Assembly (NCBI GenBank): GCA_027484425.1
Contig: JAIXSZ010000027.1
Coordinates: 62,001 to 126,000, forward strand
DNA length: 64,000 bases
Source: Sphingobacteriales bacterium
GTDB taxonomy: Bacteria; Bacteroidota; Bacteroidia; Chitinophagales; Chitinophagaceae
Direction: 5' to 3'
Shown: piece by piece, positions 32,738 to 42,153 of the stretch
Layout of the letters: every line of letters starts with the position of its first letter
Numbering within the stretch: the first letter of the stretch is position 1
Made by a program: the position numbers and the translations under genes
The notes under the pieces: model-generated
The model's input: the letters and a program-made list of their open reading frames with translations, nothing else
Database searches by the model: none
Told to the model about the DNA's origin: nothing

Positions 32738-34888
32738 TTAAGCTTTTGGGAGTACTAGTGTGAAGGTGCTGCCCTTGCCGAGAATGCTGGTTACATTGAT
32801 AGTTCCATTATTGGCTTTCACAAACTCGTGGCAGAGGATAAGTCCTAAGCCAATACCTTTTTCGCCATCTGTGCCATAGGTGTTTTTGTTGGTTTGGGTG
32901 GCAAAAAGATTTTCTACTACATCGGCGGTCATGCCTATTCCAGTATCCGTAACAGATATGGCTACTGTGTCTTTGATGGTGTTGGCGTGCAAGGATATGC
33001 TACCACCAGAATGGGTGTATTTTATGGCATTCATGAGCAGATTGCGCAGCACAATGTTTATTTGGCCAGCGTCGCAGAGTGCGTATGTGTTTGTATCTAT
33101 GTTGCTAGAAATAGCGATGTTTTTCCGCTCAGACATGCTTTGCAGCATATTGACGTTTTGTGTGGCGAGCTCGTAGATGTCTGTTTTGGATATCTGGGCT
33201 ACTTTCTGTTCTTGAATGTGGCTTTTAGCCCAAAACAATACGTTGTCTAACATTAGGTTCAGTGCTTCTACCCGGCTATTGATTTCGGGTTTCATGATTT
33301 CGTACTCTTCGGGGGTGATTTCCTTTTCGTTGAGCATTTGAACGGCTGCGGTGAAAGAATTGACAGGGCTGCGTAGATCATGCGAGAGAACGGAGAATAT
33401 TTTGTCTTTAAACTGGTTGAGCTCTTCGAGCTTAGTAGCCTGAAGTTGCAATGTTTCTTTACTTTTCCTTTCAGATAATTTGCTACGGTAAACCAGGAGC
33501 ATGATGATAGACAGCAGTAGGATACCTATAAGTAGCGATGTAGAGATAATAGTTTGCTTGGTGGCAGTAGCAGTTTGTATTTCTTTGTTTTTCTGGAGGT
33601 TTTCTATTTGTCTTTGTTTTTTCTCAAGTTCGTAGTTAAACTGTAGCTGCTGTAGCTTTTTGTTATTGTTTTCGCTGAAAAGAGAATCGCTGTAAGTGTT
33701 GTGTATTTTGTGAAATTGTAGTGCTTGCTGGTACTCTCCAGTTTCTTCATAGTACAACGCAAGGTCTACCGCTAGTTCCATCGTAGTTCGTTTCAGGCCA
33801 TTTTCTTTGGATAAATTGAAAGCTTTGAGCAAATGAGCGACGGCTTCCTTTTTCTTGCCTTGAGCATGCAGTAGTCTGCCTATGCCTGCGTGGGCAGAGA
33901 GGGTGAAGTTTACATCCTGATCTTTTTCGTTTCTTTTCAGCACCTCATTGTAAGCAGCTATGGCTCTATCGGTTTTACCTGTGCTGGTATACACATCTGC
34001 CAGGTTGGATAGAAAAACAGTATTCCAATATTCGTTGCCATCAGTTTTGGTGAGGTCGTATCCTTGTTGGTAGGTATGTTCGGCATTGGGGTAGTCTTTC
34101 ATGAGCCCATATACGTACCCTATATTGCTATAGTTTTGGTAGGTTTCTTCGGGGTTTGTTACTACATCTGAGTAGGTAAGGCTACGTTTTATGAATGCTT
34201 GTGCCTGTTTAAAGTCCTTGAGCTGTGCATGAACGGTGGCTATGTTGGTAAGGCAGTTGGCTATCTGGTTTTTCTTGCCTCCCTTTTCATATAGTTCCAA
34301 TGCTTTGAGGTATTCTTCCAGTGCATTTATGTAGTTGCCTTGTTCGTTGTGGATATCTGCAAGGTAATAGTGAGCCCTTGCTAAGCGGCTAGGCGTGTTG
34401 GTGTTTTGGGCTACTTTTTTTGAGCGTTCAAAGTATTGAATGGCTTGGTCTAGTTTGGTTTGTTTGTAGTAGCTGAGCCCTAGGTTGTGTAGTATTTCGT
34501 TGAGTTCTTTACTATCTGGTTGTTTTTCAAAGTAGCTCAGTGCATCATTGAGGTAGGCAGTGCCTCTGTCGTAGTTGTCGGTGAGTAGTAGTGCAGTTCC
34601 CAGCATAATGTGGCAACGGGCGGTACCAAGCGGATAGTTTATTTTTGAGGCTAATGCTATTCCCTTGTTGGCATAAGCCTCTATAGAGTCAATATTCAGA
34701 TTTTTATTTTTATACTCCCATGCTATTGCTACATAGAGGTTTACTTTAGAACTGTCGGGTAATGGTTGAGTAGCAAGAACATTTCGAAGGCTATCTTTAC
34801 GTGATGCTGATGAATGATAAGGCGTGAATAAGACACAAATCAGCCATGAGGCAAAAGCGAAAAAAAATAGTCTGTTTTTTATTGTCAT
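32738..34888 (-). CDS. TPR-sensor histidine kinase
   Basis: A 716-residue two-component kinase: signal peptide, about seven periplasmic TPRs (residues 60-400), a coiled coil, one transmembrane helix (about 448-468), then HisKA with LSHDLRSP (His503) and the HATPase domain (NLLMNAIKYTHSGG, DTGIGM, GIGLGLILCHEF). This is the common Bacteroidota layout. No response regulator is adjacent, so it is an orphan; the TPRs probably sense a protein or peptide in the periplasm. Confidence 0.9.
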   Translation of the reverse strand: MTIKNRLFFFAFASWLICVLFTPYHSSASRKDSLRNVLATQPLPDSSKVNLYVAIAWEYKNKNLNIDSIEAYANKGIALASKINYPLGTARCHIMLGTALLLTDNYDRGTAYLNDALSYFEKQPDSKELNEILHNLGLSYYKQTKLDQAIQYFERSKKVAQNTNTPSRLARAHYYLADIHNEQGNYINALEEYLKALELYEKGGKKNQIANCLTNIATVHAQLKDFKQAQAFIKRSLTYSDVVTNPEETYQNYSNIGYVYGLMKDYPNAEHTYQQGYDLTKTDGNEYWNTVFLSNLADVYTSTGKTDRAIAAYNEVLKRNEKDQDVNFTLSAHAGIGRLLHAQGKKKEAVAHLLKAFNLSKENGLKRTTMELAVDLALYYEETGEYQQALQFHKIHNTYSDSLFSENNNKKLQQLQFNYELEKKQRQIENLQKNKEIQTATATKQTIISTSLLIGILLLSIIMLLVYRSKLSERKSKETLQLQATKLEELNQFKDKIFSVLSHDLRSPVNSFTAAVQMLNEKEITPEEYEIMKPEINSRVEALNLMLDNVLFWAKSHIQEQKVAQISKTDIYELATQNVNMLQSMSERKNIAISSNIDTNTYALCDAGQINIVLRNLLMNAIKYTHSGGSISLHANTIKDTVAISVTDTGIGMTADVVENLFATQTNKNTYGTDGEKGIGLGLILCHEFVKANNGTINVTSILGKGSTFTLVLPKA

Positions 34889-34973
34889 ATAGTGTACTTA
34901 ACCATTGTGTATAGTAGTAGGGTAGTAAGTAAACAAATAATAGAGGATGATAGTTAAGATTGGTAATCAGCGG

Positions 34974-34981
34974 CAAAAATA
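34974..34981 (-). promoter_or_regulatory. -7 box TATTTTTG of the TPR kinase
   Basis: Perfect TAnnTTTG match on the minus strand, about 86 bases before the start codon. Confidence 0.35.
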
Positions 34982-35075
34982 TGATTATGCTCGTTAAATT
35001 GTAAAAGATTTATTTGTACAAATCACAGGTAATGTTGTATATTTTATTGAAACTACACCTTTTAAACAATACCCT

Positions 35076-35083
35076 TACCTTTG
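35076..35083 (+). promoter_or_regulatory. -7 box TACCTTTG of ychF
   Basis: Perfect TAnnTTTG match, 22 bases before the ychF ATG. Confidence 0.5.
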
Positions 35084-35105
35084 CGCAAATTTTCAAAGCA
35101 AAAAG

Positions 35106-36206
35106 ATGGCATTACAAGCAGGTATAGTAGGATTGCCCAACGTAGGAAAATCAACATTGTTTAATGCGGTGAGCAATAGCGCTAAAGCTCAGGCATCTAA
35201 TTATAGGTTTTGTACTATAGAGCCCAATGTGGGTCAGGTAGATGTGCCAGATGAGCGTTTGGCAAAACTGGCAGAGCTGGTGCAACCACAGCGTATATTG
35301 CCTACTACATTTGAGTTTGTGGATATAGCCGGACTAGTAAGAGGAGCCAGTAAGGGCGAAGGGCTGGGCAATAAGTTTCTGGCCAATATACGCGAGGTAG
35401 ATGCTATAGTGCATGTGATACGCTGTTTTGAGGATGATAATATATTGCGTGAGGAAGGAGAAATAAACCCTGTGGGCGATAAAGAAATAATAGATACAGA
35501 GCTACAGCTGAAGGACCTGGAAAGTGTGGAAAAGAAAATGCAGCGTGTAGAAAAACTGCTAAAAGCAGGTGATCCTAAAAATAAACGCGCTTACGAAGTG
35601 CTGCAACGCTGCCAGCAGCACCTGGGCGAAGGTAAAAATATACGTGGATTGCAACTGGAAGGCGAGGATGCTGAAGCAACCGCAGATCTGTTTTTGCTGA
35701 CCGAAAAACCAGTGCTTTATGTTGCCAATGTAGACGAGGCAGCACTGCTGACAGGCAATAAATATTCAGATATACTAGTAAAAGTGGCTGAAGAAGAAGG
35801 CGCTCAGGTGATAGTAATGAACAACTCGATAGAGGCGCAAATATCTGAATTGGAAACAGTGGATGATAAAGAGTTGTTCTTGTCGGAATATGGACTAACA
35901 GAGCCGGGCCTAAATAGATTGATACGATCTACTTATACCTTGCTTAACCTGATAACCTACTTTACGGCTGGGGTACAAGAAGTGCGTGCATGGACTATAC
36001 TGCGTGGGTGGAAAGCCCCACAAGCTGCAAGTGTGATACATACTGACTTTGAAAAAGGGTTTATAAAAGCAGAGGTGATAGCGTATAAAGACTATGTACA
36101 ATACAAAACCGAAGCTGCCTGCCGCGAAAATGGCAAACTGCGCATAGAAGGTAAAGAATATGTGGTACAAGATGGTGATGTAATGCACTTTAGGTTTAAT
36201 GTGTAA
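35106..36206 (+). CDS. ychF: Redox-regulated ATPase YchF/OLA1
   Basis: Obg-family P-loop protein that binds ATP rather than GTP and associates with ribosomes. P-loop GLPNVGKS is at 9-16, and the DxxG motif is FVDIAGLVRGASKGEG. A coiled-coil insert lies in the middle (LKDLESVEKKMQRVEKLL), and the C-terminal TGS domain ends with YVVQDGDVMHFRFNV. At 366 residues, the length is exact for the family. Confidence 0.96.
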   Translation: MALQAGIVGLPNVGKSTLFNAVSNSAKAQASNYRFCTIEPNVGQVDVPDERLAKLAELVQPQRILPTTFEFVDIAGLVRGASKGEGLGNKFLANIREVDAIVHVIRCFEDDNILREEGEINPVGDKEIIDTELQLKDLESVEKKMQRVEKLLKAGDPKNKRAYEVLQRCQQHLGEGKNIRGLQLEGEDAEATADLFLLTEKPVLYVANVDEAALLTGNKYSDILVKVAEEEGAQVIVMNNSIEAQISELETVDDKELFLSEYGLTEPGLNRLIRSTYTLLNLITYFTAGVQEVRAWTILRGWKAPQAASVIHTDFEKGFIKAEVIAYKDYVQYKTEAACRENGKLRIEGKEYVVQDGDVMHFRFNV

Positions 36207-36235
36207 TGCTAATTGGCTACAAGTAATACGGCTAC

Positions 36236-36907
36236 ATGAATAGAACGTTCGTCCGCTTTTTGCTGGGTATTACTATAGTGGCCAGTGTAAGGTGGGTGGG
36301 GAAATATGTAGAGAGTAACACCACTCCTGTCCCTATTGGTAGAGCAGGACATCTAAGAGACAGTAGCAGGAACAAATATTTGATAGACACAGCAATATCG
36401 CTACTTAAGGATGGATATGTGGTGCTGCGTATGGGCAATAGTACCCAAAGCCGTATGCTGGCCAACATCAATAAGCAAGACCAGCGTTTTTCGCATTGTG
36501 GCATAGTGCTTATTGAAGATAATTATCCGTATGTGTATCATAGCATAGGAGGAGAAGATAATCCGGATGCGAGGCTGAGACGCGACTCAGCCTCGCATTT
36601 TTTTTCTGCTGCCAGCAATAGTGCACTGGGGATAGTAAAGTATGATTTGATGGCGGCTACTATAGATACACTAAGAGAAATAGTGCATGCTATGTACCAG
36701 CAGCAACCACGATTTGATACTCATTTTGACCTGAATACTACAGATCAATTGTACTGTACAGAGTTTGTAAGAAGTGTTTTGCTGATAGCTACTGGCGATA
36801 GTACTTACATACCAACATCTATGGCCATAGGACGAAAGTATGTAGGCACTGACAATCTGTACCTGAACAAGCACGCTTCCTTGGTTTGGCAGGTGAAATT
36901 TAAATGA
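36236..36907 (+). CDS. YiiX-like papain-fold cysteine hydrolase
   Basis: A 223-residue protein with an N-terminal hydrophobic segment, so membrane-anchored or secreted. It has the permuted NlpC/P60 (YiiX/YebB) pattern: His87 in RFSHCGIVL and the late Cys174 in LYCTEFV. Relatives act on peptides, lipids or amide bonds; the substrate here is unknown. The stretch for residues 111-121 is a perfect terminator-like hairpin in the DNA. The end overlaps the start of the next open frame by four bases; the next likely ATG is 36937. Confidence 0.75.
   Translation: MNRTFVRFLLGITIVASVRWVGKYVESNTTPVPIGRAGHLRDSSRNKYLIDTAISLLKDGYVVLRMGNSTQSRMLANINKQDQRFSHCGIVLIEDNYPYVYHSIGGEDNPDARLRRDSASHFFSAASNSALGIVKYDLMAATIDTLREIVHAMYQQQPRFDTHFDLNTTDQLYCTEFVRSVLLIATGDSTYIPTSMAIGRKYVGTDNLYLNKHASLVWQVKFK
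36567..36605 (+). terminator. Terminator-like hairpin inside a coding region
   Basis: Thirteen-base perfect stem ATGCGAGGCTGAG / CTCAGCCTCGCAT with loop ACGCGA, followed at once by eight T residues, within the YiiX-like gene. By structure it is as strong as the true terminators in this window. Confidence 0.7.
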
Positions 36908-36936
36908 TACCTTTGCCTTATAAATATAGTATATAC

Positions 36937-37416
36937 ATGAAGAATAATCTGCGCCTGTTGCTGTTTGTAGTCATTGTACCGTTTGCGCTGATGAGTTGCA
37001 ACAAAAACAACCCCAAGGATGTAGCGCACACCTGGCTAACTGGCTTTAATCAGATGGATTTTGAGCAGGCTATGAAGCTATCTACCAATGATACTAAAAA
37101 CCTATTGTCTACGCTGGAAGAGCTAACAGCAGGTGTGTCAGACTCGGGCAGGGCAGAGCTAAAAAAGATAAAAGTTAGTATAAAGGATGTAAAAGAAGAT
37201 GGTGATAAAGCCATGGTAACTTACACTTCTTCTGACAATCCTAATGAGCAGATACTAAGTTTGGTGAAACAAAATGATAAATGGCTGGTACAGTTTACCA
37301 AAACAGACCTAGTGGGTACACTGCCACAGACCACAGAAGGCGAAGACATGAGTGAAGAGGTGCCCACTGCCGATAGTGCTGCCACTTCTGCAGATACTAC
37401 ACAGACCGCAAAATAG
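36937..37416 (+). CDS. DUF4878-like lipoprotein
   Basis: A 159-residue lipoprotein (lipobox Cys21 in FALMSCNK) from ATG 36937. One NTF2-like domain: DVAHTWLTGFNQMDFEQAMK, then KAMVTYTSSDNPNEQILSLV and KWLVQFTKTD, as in DUF4878. The tail is rich in Thr, Glu and Asp. The same domain recurs as the C-terminal part of the WG-repeat gene at 37499, so the two are duplicates. Probably one operon with the YiiX-like gene. Confidence 0.75.
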   Translation: MKNNLRLLLFVVIVPFALMSCNKNNPKDVAHTWLTGFNQMDFEQAMKLSTNDTKNLLSTLEELTAGVSDSGRAELKKIKVSIKDVKEDGDKAMVTYTSSDNPNEQILSLVKQNDKWLVQFTKTDLVGTLPQTTEGEDMSEEVPTADSAATSADTTQTAK

Positions 37417-37498
37417 ATATGCTGGCAACCTGTGTGCGAAATAATATTATCAGACACACGTTTAGAACACTACAAACAGCCATTAATGCTGCGGCTAC

Positions 37499-38878
37499 AT
37501 GCAAAAATATTTGTTAGTGATACTGCTTTTAGTTTTTGCCGCATCTTGTGGCAAGCAGGCTAGTGTCAGCAACAAACTGTTACCTGTGAAGTATGGCAGC
37601 ACATACGGTTATATAGACCGTAGTGGCAAGGTTGTGGTGCCACTTATATATAAGAGGGCAGGATGCTACGAAGGCGGTGTGGCAGTAGTAGCCGATACCA
37701 ACGGCAACTGGGGCTATATAGACAATGCAGGTAAGTATGTGGTGAAGCCTGCATACAGCTATGCGGCTACCTATAGTGAGGGCGTGGCATGGGTGGTGCC
37801 ACACAACGGATGCCCAACGCTGATAGACAAAAATGGTGTGCAACAACTGCTGCTGCAACATGCTCAAAGTGCAGAAATGTATAGTGAAGGTATGGCTGCT
37901 TATAGCACGCTAACTGAAAATGGAGAGCTGTGGGGCTTTGTAGACAAAAAGGGTAAAGTGGTGCTGAACCCGCAGTACAATGCTGTAAGTTATTTCTCGG
38001 GTGGGATGTGTGCTGTTATGAATAGCAGTGGCAGATGGGGGTATATCGACAAAAAGGGAGACCTAGCAGTACCTTATTTATTTGACAATGCTAATCCATT
38101 TGTAGGCGTTAAGGCAAAAGTGGCTGTAAGTGGCAAGTTTGGCGTAATAGACAAAAAAGGTAATTATCTGTTATCTCCTACTTATGACGATTTGGACCTA
38201 GATGGTAACCAATATCTGGTGAAAAACAAAGGCTTGTGGGGATGGCTCAATGCCGATAAAGAGGAAGTGATACCAGCACTGTTTACAGATGCATACCCAT
38301 TCAGAGGCAACAAAATGGCTGCTGCCAAAAATGGTGGCAAATGGGGCTACATCAACACCAAGGGTAAATTTGTGATAGCGCCTCAATATGACTTCGCCTT
38401 TGGGTATGATGGTGATATGGCACTGGTGGAGATGAGTGGTAAGTATGGCTTTATAGACCAACTGGGCAACTATGTAGTAGACCCTATTTACGATCATATG
38501 CCGGTAGACTACTACATACGTTACTTTGCCAATACATCAGCTTTCTACAATGTGAAAACAGATGTAAACGAACCCCGCAGTATAGCCTACAAATGGCTGA
38601 CCGGATTTTATCATCTGGACTATGATGAGGCCCGCAAATATGCCACCACTGACACGCGTGCTATGATAGATGAAATAGCAGCGTTGAGCGGTTATATAGT
38701 AGACTCTGCCCGCCGACAGATGCTGGGCCTGACCGTAGGAATAAAAAGTTGCCAACAGGAAGGGCACAGGGCTATAGTAACCTACACCTTATCTGACAAC
38801 AAATCTCAGGACCAATTGTTGTTTCTAACAGATAGTGGTGGGCTATGGAAGGTGCAGTTTAGGAAGGAGGATAAGTGA
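37499..38878 (+). CDS. WG-repeat lipoprotein with C-terminal DUF4878-like domain
   Basis: A 459-residue lipoprotein (lipobox Cys17 in FAASCGK). Residues 25-345 hold about eight WG repeats of the form WGYIDxxGKxVVxPxYxxAxxFxxG. Residues 360-459 (AYKWLTGFYHLDYDEARKY to LWKVQFRKEDK) are homologous to the whole domain of the lipoprotein just upstream. WG repeats form beta-rich propeller- or solenoid-like surfaces of unknown ligand. The fusion and the neighbour suggest that the two proteins work together on the cell surface or in the periplasm. Confidence 0.85.
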   Translation: MQKYLLVILLLVFAASCGKQASVSNKLLPVKYGSTYGYIDRSGKVVVPLIYKRAGCYEGGVAVVADTNGNWGYIDNAGKYVVKPAYSYAATYSEGVAWVVPHNGCPTLIDKNGVQQLLLQHAQSAEMYSEGMAAYSTLTENGELWGFVDKKGKVVLNPQYNAVSYFSGGMCAVMNSSGRWGYIDKKGDLAVPYLFDNANPFVGVKAKVAVSGKFGVIDKKGNYLLSPTYDDLDLDGNQYLVKNKGLWGWLNADKEEVIPALFTDAYPFRGNKMAAAKNGGKWGYINTKGKFVIAPQYDFAFGYDGDMALVEMSGKYGFIDQLGNYVVDPIYDHMPVDYYIRYFANTSAFYNVKTDVNEPRSIAYKWLTGFYHLDYDEARKYATTDTRAMIDEIAALSGYIVDSARRQMLGLTVGIKSCQQEGHRAIVTYTLSDNKSQDQLLFLTDSGGLWKVQFRKEDK

Positions 38879-39080
38879 GATGTGTATGTACGCACTATTT
38901 TGTGTTCTTTTTATTTAACAGTGTTTTCAGCTGCAGGTGCCTACCTATTCTCAAACAGAATTGAGGTTAAAAATTGATTAGTATATTTCGGATGAAATAC
39001 TTACCATTTACAAGTGGTTAGATGATAAGAACTTTTTAAAAACCATTGAAATTGAAAGTACTACAATTAAATATAAGTAA

Positions 39081-40457
39081 TTAATCTTGAGTCAACTCGT
39101 TTACTACTCTGATAGCTGTTTCTAAAGCACCATGCACTGTGGCGCTGTGCCCTTTATAATTTGTTGCTTCACCAGCAAAGTATATTTTTTTACCAACGTT
39201 TTTTGCTAATTGTATCCTCTGAGCAATACCTCCACCCACCACTGGGTAGGAGTAAGCACCATTTATGTAAGGTTCTTTTGTCCAATCTATGATATAAACT
39301 TCATCAAACGAAGCACTAGCTACATTGCCTCCATACATTAAATCCAATTCGGCTAATAGTACATTAGTTGCATCACTACCAAGATTACTTAAGTATTCTG
39401 CCTTTTCACCCATGACAAATGTTGTGAGAATTGGGGTATTACTCTTACCCAATCCGGGTGTCCAAATTATAACAGAGTTTGTTCCACCTATTATTGAACC
39501 TGTAGCTGCATCCCAAAAGCGGTTTTTGAATTTCAGGATTATCTTCATTCCTGCGCCCATTCCTATTTTGGAGATAGCTGCTTTTTTTTCAGCTGGTAGT
39601 GCTGGTATAAAATTTATTATTTCTTTTTTCAACACAGCCAGAGGTGTTGTTATTATCAATCTATCTGCTGTATAAGTTTGGTTGTTCTTAGTCTTGACCG
39701 ATATCTTTTCGCCACTGTAATCTATTTCAACAACAGCATTATTCAATATGACTTTGTCTATTACACCACTGTAGTGATGGTTCAGCACATCTTTGTACGA
39801 GCCTGTTTTTAGGTTGTAGTTATCATCGCCACTTTCCCACAGGTTATCTTCTTCTGTTATGCCCTTTATGCTTAGTCTACTATTGCTGGTGCCGTATTCA
39901 TTGCCAATAAGTGCATTTGTAATGTTGAAGTTGGCAGGGTTATTTCCTTTTGCTACTTCCGCTTCCAGTACAGTTACTTCGGCACCATTGTAGTTGGTAG
40001 CAGCAGCCACGAATGTTTGTGCTTGGGCAAGGACACTATCTCCAGCCCAATTTGTTTCACTTTTCAAATTGCCATTCAAAAAGTAATAATCCTCACCATT
40101 TGGTATATGCAGTGTGACACCAGGTGTGCTAGTTACTAATTTATACCATTCAGAATTTTTACCGTGTACTTCTTCTGCACCTAATTGTATATCATATTCG
40201 GCCATTCCACTAAGCGCTCTTATTCTACCACCAGTTTTATCAGTCGCTTCCAGAATAGTGACATTTAAGCCCAGATTCATAAGTAGCTTGCTGGCGTGCA
40301 GGCCTGCTATTCCTGCCCCTATCACTATAACATCTCCCCGCCAGTTTCCAGTTTGAGTTTCATCATCTTTTTTGCAAGAAGAGAACAACCAACTACTACC
40401 AAGGTACAATGCAGGGAAAGTCAGTAAAGTTTGTTTAATAAATTTTTTACGCTCCAT
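39081..40457 (-). CDS. FAD-dependent amine oxidase-like lipoprotein
   Basis: A 458-residue flavoprotein. The N-terminus MERKKFIKQTLLTFPALYLG followed by FSSCKK (Cys28) reads as a lipoprotein signal. The FAD site VIVIGAGIAGLHASKLL has the GxGxxG at 47-52 with Glu70 for the ribose; GGRIRAL follows. The C-terminal FAD block is KIYFAGEATNYKGHSATVHGALETAIR. This is the monoamine-oxidase/L-amino-acid-oxidase superfamily; the substrate is unknown. It stands alone. Confidence 0.85.
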   Translation of the reverse strand: MERKKFIKQTLLTFPALYLGSSWLFSSCKKDDETQTGNWRGDVIVIGAGIAGLHASKLLMNLGLNVTILEATDKTGGRIRALSGMAEYDIQLGAEEVHGKNSEWYKLVTSTPGVTLHIPNGEDYYFLNGNLKSETNWAGDSVLAQAQTFVAAATNYNGAEVTVLEAEVAKGNNPANFNITNALIGNEYGTSNSRLSIKGITEEDNLWESGDDNYNLKTGSYKDVLNHHYSGVIDKVILNNAVVEIDYSGEKISVKTKNNQTYTADRLIITTPLAVLKKEIINFIPALPAEKKAAISKIGMGAGMKIILKFKNRFWDAATGSIIGGTNSVIIWTPGLGKSNTPILTTFVMGEKAEYLSNLGSDATNVLLAELDLMYGGNVASASFDEVYIIDWTKEPYINGAYSYPVVGGGIAQRIQLAKNVGKKIYFAGEATNYKGHSATVHGALETAIRVVNELTQD

Positions 40458-40621
40458 AGTGCTGAATGATTCTTATGCAATATAAAGGTTATTTTATCTG
40501 AAACAATGTAGTGATGGATTGGCTGAAAATGGGGCTTAATGATTGATGCCATATTGTGTTGGCACAGGGTTCTATTTATTGTTCCATCTTTTGTTGGTGT
40601 ACATGCTACCAATTACTTTTT

Positions 40622-40629
40622 TACATTTG
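40622..40629 (+). promoter_or_regulatory. -7 box TACATTTG just before the start codon
   Basis: Perfect TAnnTTTG match ending 7 bases before ATG 40637; implies a leaderless or nearly leaderless transcript. Confidence 0.45.
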
Positions 40630-40636
40630 ACATAAG

Positions 40637-42070
40637 ATGGTATTGAGCAGATTTTGGTTGATTATCGTTATTGTGTCGGTGGTGTATATATTGGGTATGC
40701 TGGCTACGGGCAATGTATACTCAATAGACTATGCTGTAAATGGCAAAAAAGATGATGCCCTAGTGGTGCGCGAAACCTATGTGCCACAACTACCTGCTGG
40801 CCTGCGCGATAGTGTGCTAGCGAATGGTAGCTATGTGGTAAAGGGTGCTACCCGAAGACAAGATACTACCTACACTGCTGAGCGTGGTATAGTGAGGGTG
40901 ACCACTGGCAAACAAGCTACTGATGGCATACTGCCTACCTGCAAAAGTGCTATACTAGACCTGCTGCTGCCGCTCATAGCCTATCTGTCGTTTTTTTGTG
41001 GCATACTACAGTTGCTTATCGACTCTGGTGCGTCTGAGAAGTTGGCCAAGTTGCTGAGCCCGGTTTTTGTGAAGGTGTTTCCGGATGTGCCTGCCCGCCA
41101 CCCAGCGATATCCTATATGACGCTCAACTTCGCGGCTAATTTTCTAGGGCTCGATTCTGCTGCTACACCTTTTGGGCTAAAAGCAATGGAGAGCCTGCAA
41201 GAGATAAACCCAGATAAGGAACGTGCAAGTAATGCCCAAATCATGTTTCTGTGCCTGCATGCTGCGGGGCTCACGCTGATACCCACCTCTATAATAGGGT
41301 ATAGAGCGGCACAGAATGCACAGAATCCGGCTGATGTGATGCTGCCTTGTATCATCACATCTTTTGTAGGTACTATGGCTGCGCTCCTCATTGTGGGCAT
41401 TCGCCAGCGCATCAACTTCAAGAGTGGGGTGCTGTTGCTGAGCATTGGGGGTATAGCAGGGCTGCTAACGGGGCTTATGTTTTATATTACCCACCTAGGC
41501 ATGGCTGAGAAAAACCATTTTACCAACAATATATCTAACGTGATATTGCTGGTTATCATACTCAGTATACTGGTTTATGCATTTCTGCACGAAAAGGTTT
41601 TTACTACTGCTGGCAAGAATGTATTTTCTTCGTTTGTAGATGGGGTGTCGTCGGGGCTCAATACTGGCATCACCATTTTCCCCTATATACTGGGTATGCT
41701 GGTGGCCATATCACTGTTTCGCAACAGTGGTGTGTTTGAGATAATATCGGGGGGTATAGCCAAGGTGTTTCTGATGATGGGTGTAGATAGGGGTGTGGTA
41801 GATGCGCTGCCTGTCGCTATTCTCCGCCCGTTTAGCAGCAGTGGGTCGCGGGGGTTTATGATAGATGCTATGCAGACCTATGGGGTAGATTCGCTTGCAG
41901 GAAGGCTATCTAGCGTGTTTCAGTGCTCTGCCGAAACCACCTTTTATGTTATAGCTGTATACTTTGGCAGTGTGAAAGTGAAAAACACCCGTTACACACT
42001 ATCTACCATGCTGCTGGTAGATCTGATATGCGTGATAGCTGCTATAGTGGTGTGTAGTTTGTTTTTTTGA
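40637..42070 (+). CDS. SpmA-SpmB type gate-domain membrane protein
   Basis: A 477-residue protein with about ten hydrophobic segments and two nucleoside-recognition (Gate) domains, corresponding to spore-maturation proteins SpmA and SpmB in one chain: MTLNFAANFLGLDSAATPFGLKAM is the SpmA-type motif, and AILRPFSSSGSRGFMID with FQCSAETTFYVIAVYFGSVKV the SpmB-type. Bacteroidota do not sporulate; such fusions are common there with an unknown transport role. After the first membrane helix there is a soluble loop of about 85 residues. Confidence 0.85.
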   Translation: MVLSRFWLIIVIVSVVYILGMLATGNVYSIDYAVNGKKDDALVVRETYVPQLPAGLRDSVLANGSYVVKGATRRQDTTYTAERGIVRVTTGKQATDGILPTCKSAILDLLLPLIAYLSFFCGILQLLIDSGASEKLAKLLSPVFVKVFPDVPARHPAISYMTLNFAANFLGLDSAATPFGLKAMESLQEINPDKERASNAQIMFLCLHAAGLTLIPTSIIGYRAAQNAQNPADVMLPCIITSFVGTMAALLIVGIRQRINFKSGVLLLSIGGIAGLLTGLMFYITHLGMAEKNHFTNNISNVILLVIILSILVYAFLHEKVFTTAGKNVFSSFVDGVSSGLNTGITIFPYILGMLVAISLFRNSGVFEIISGGIAKVFLMMGVDRGVVDALPVAILRPFSSSGSRGFMIDAMQTYGVDSLAGRLSSVFQCSAETTFYVIAVYFGSVKVKNTRYTLSTMLLVDLICVIAAIVVCSLFF

Positions 42071-42153
42071 TGTGGGGTATTCATAGTTATCTGTGGCTAG
42101 TTTGTTTGGTATTGATTTATGTAAAGTTTGAACAGTTTTAGATAGTTTATTTG

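Noticed and set aside
40637-42070. Evidence for sporulation
   Set aside because: SpmA/SpmB-type fusions are widespread in non-sporulating Bacteroidota.
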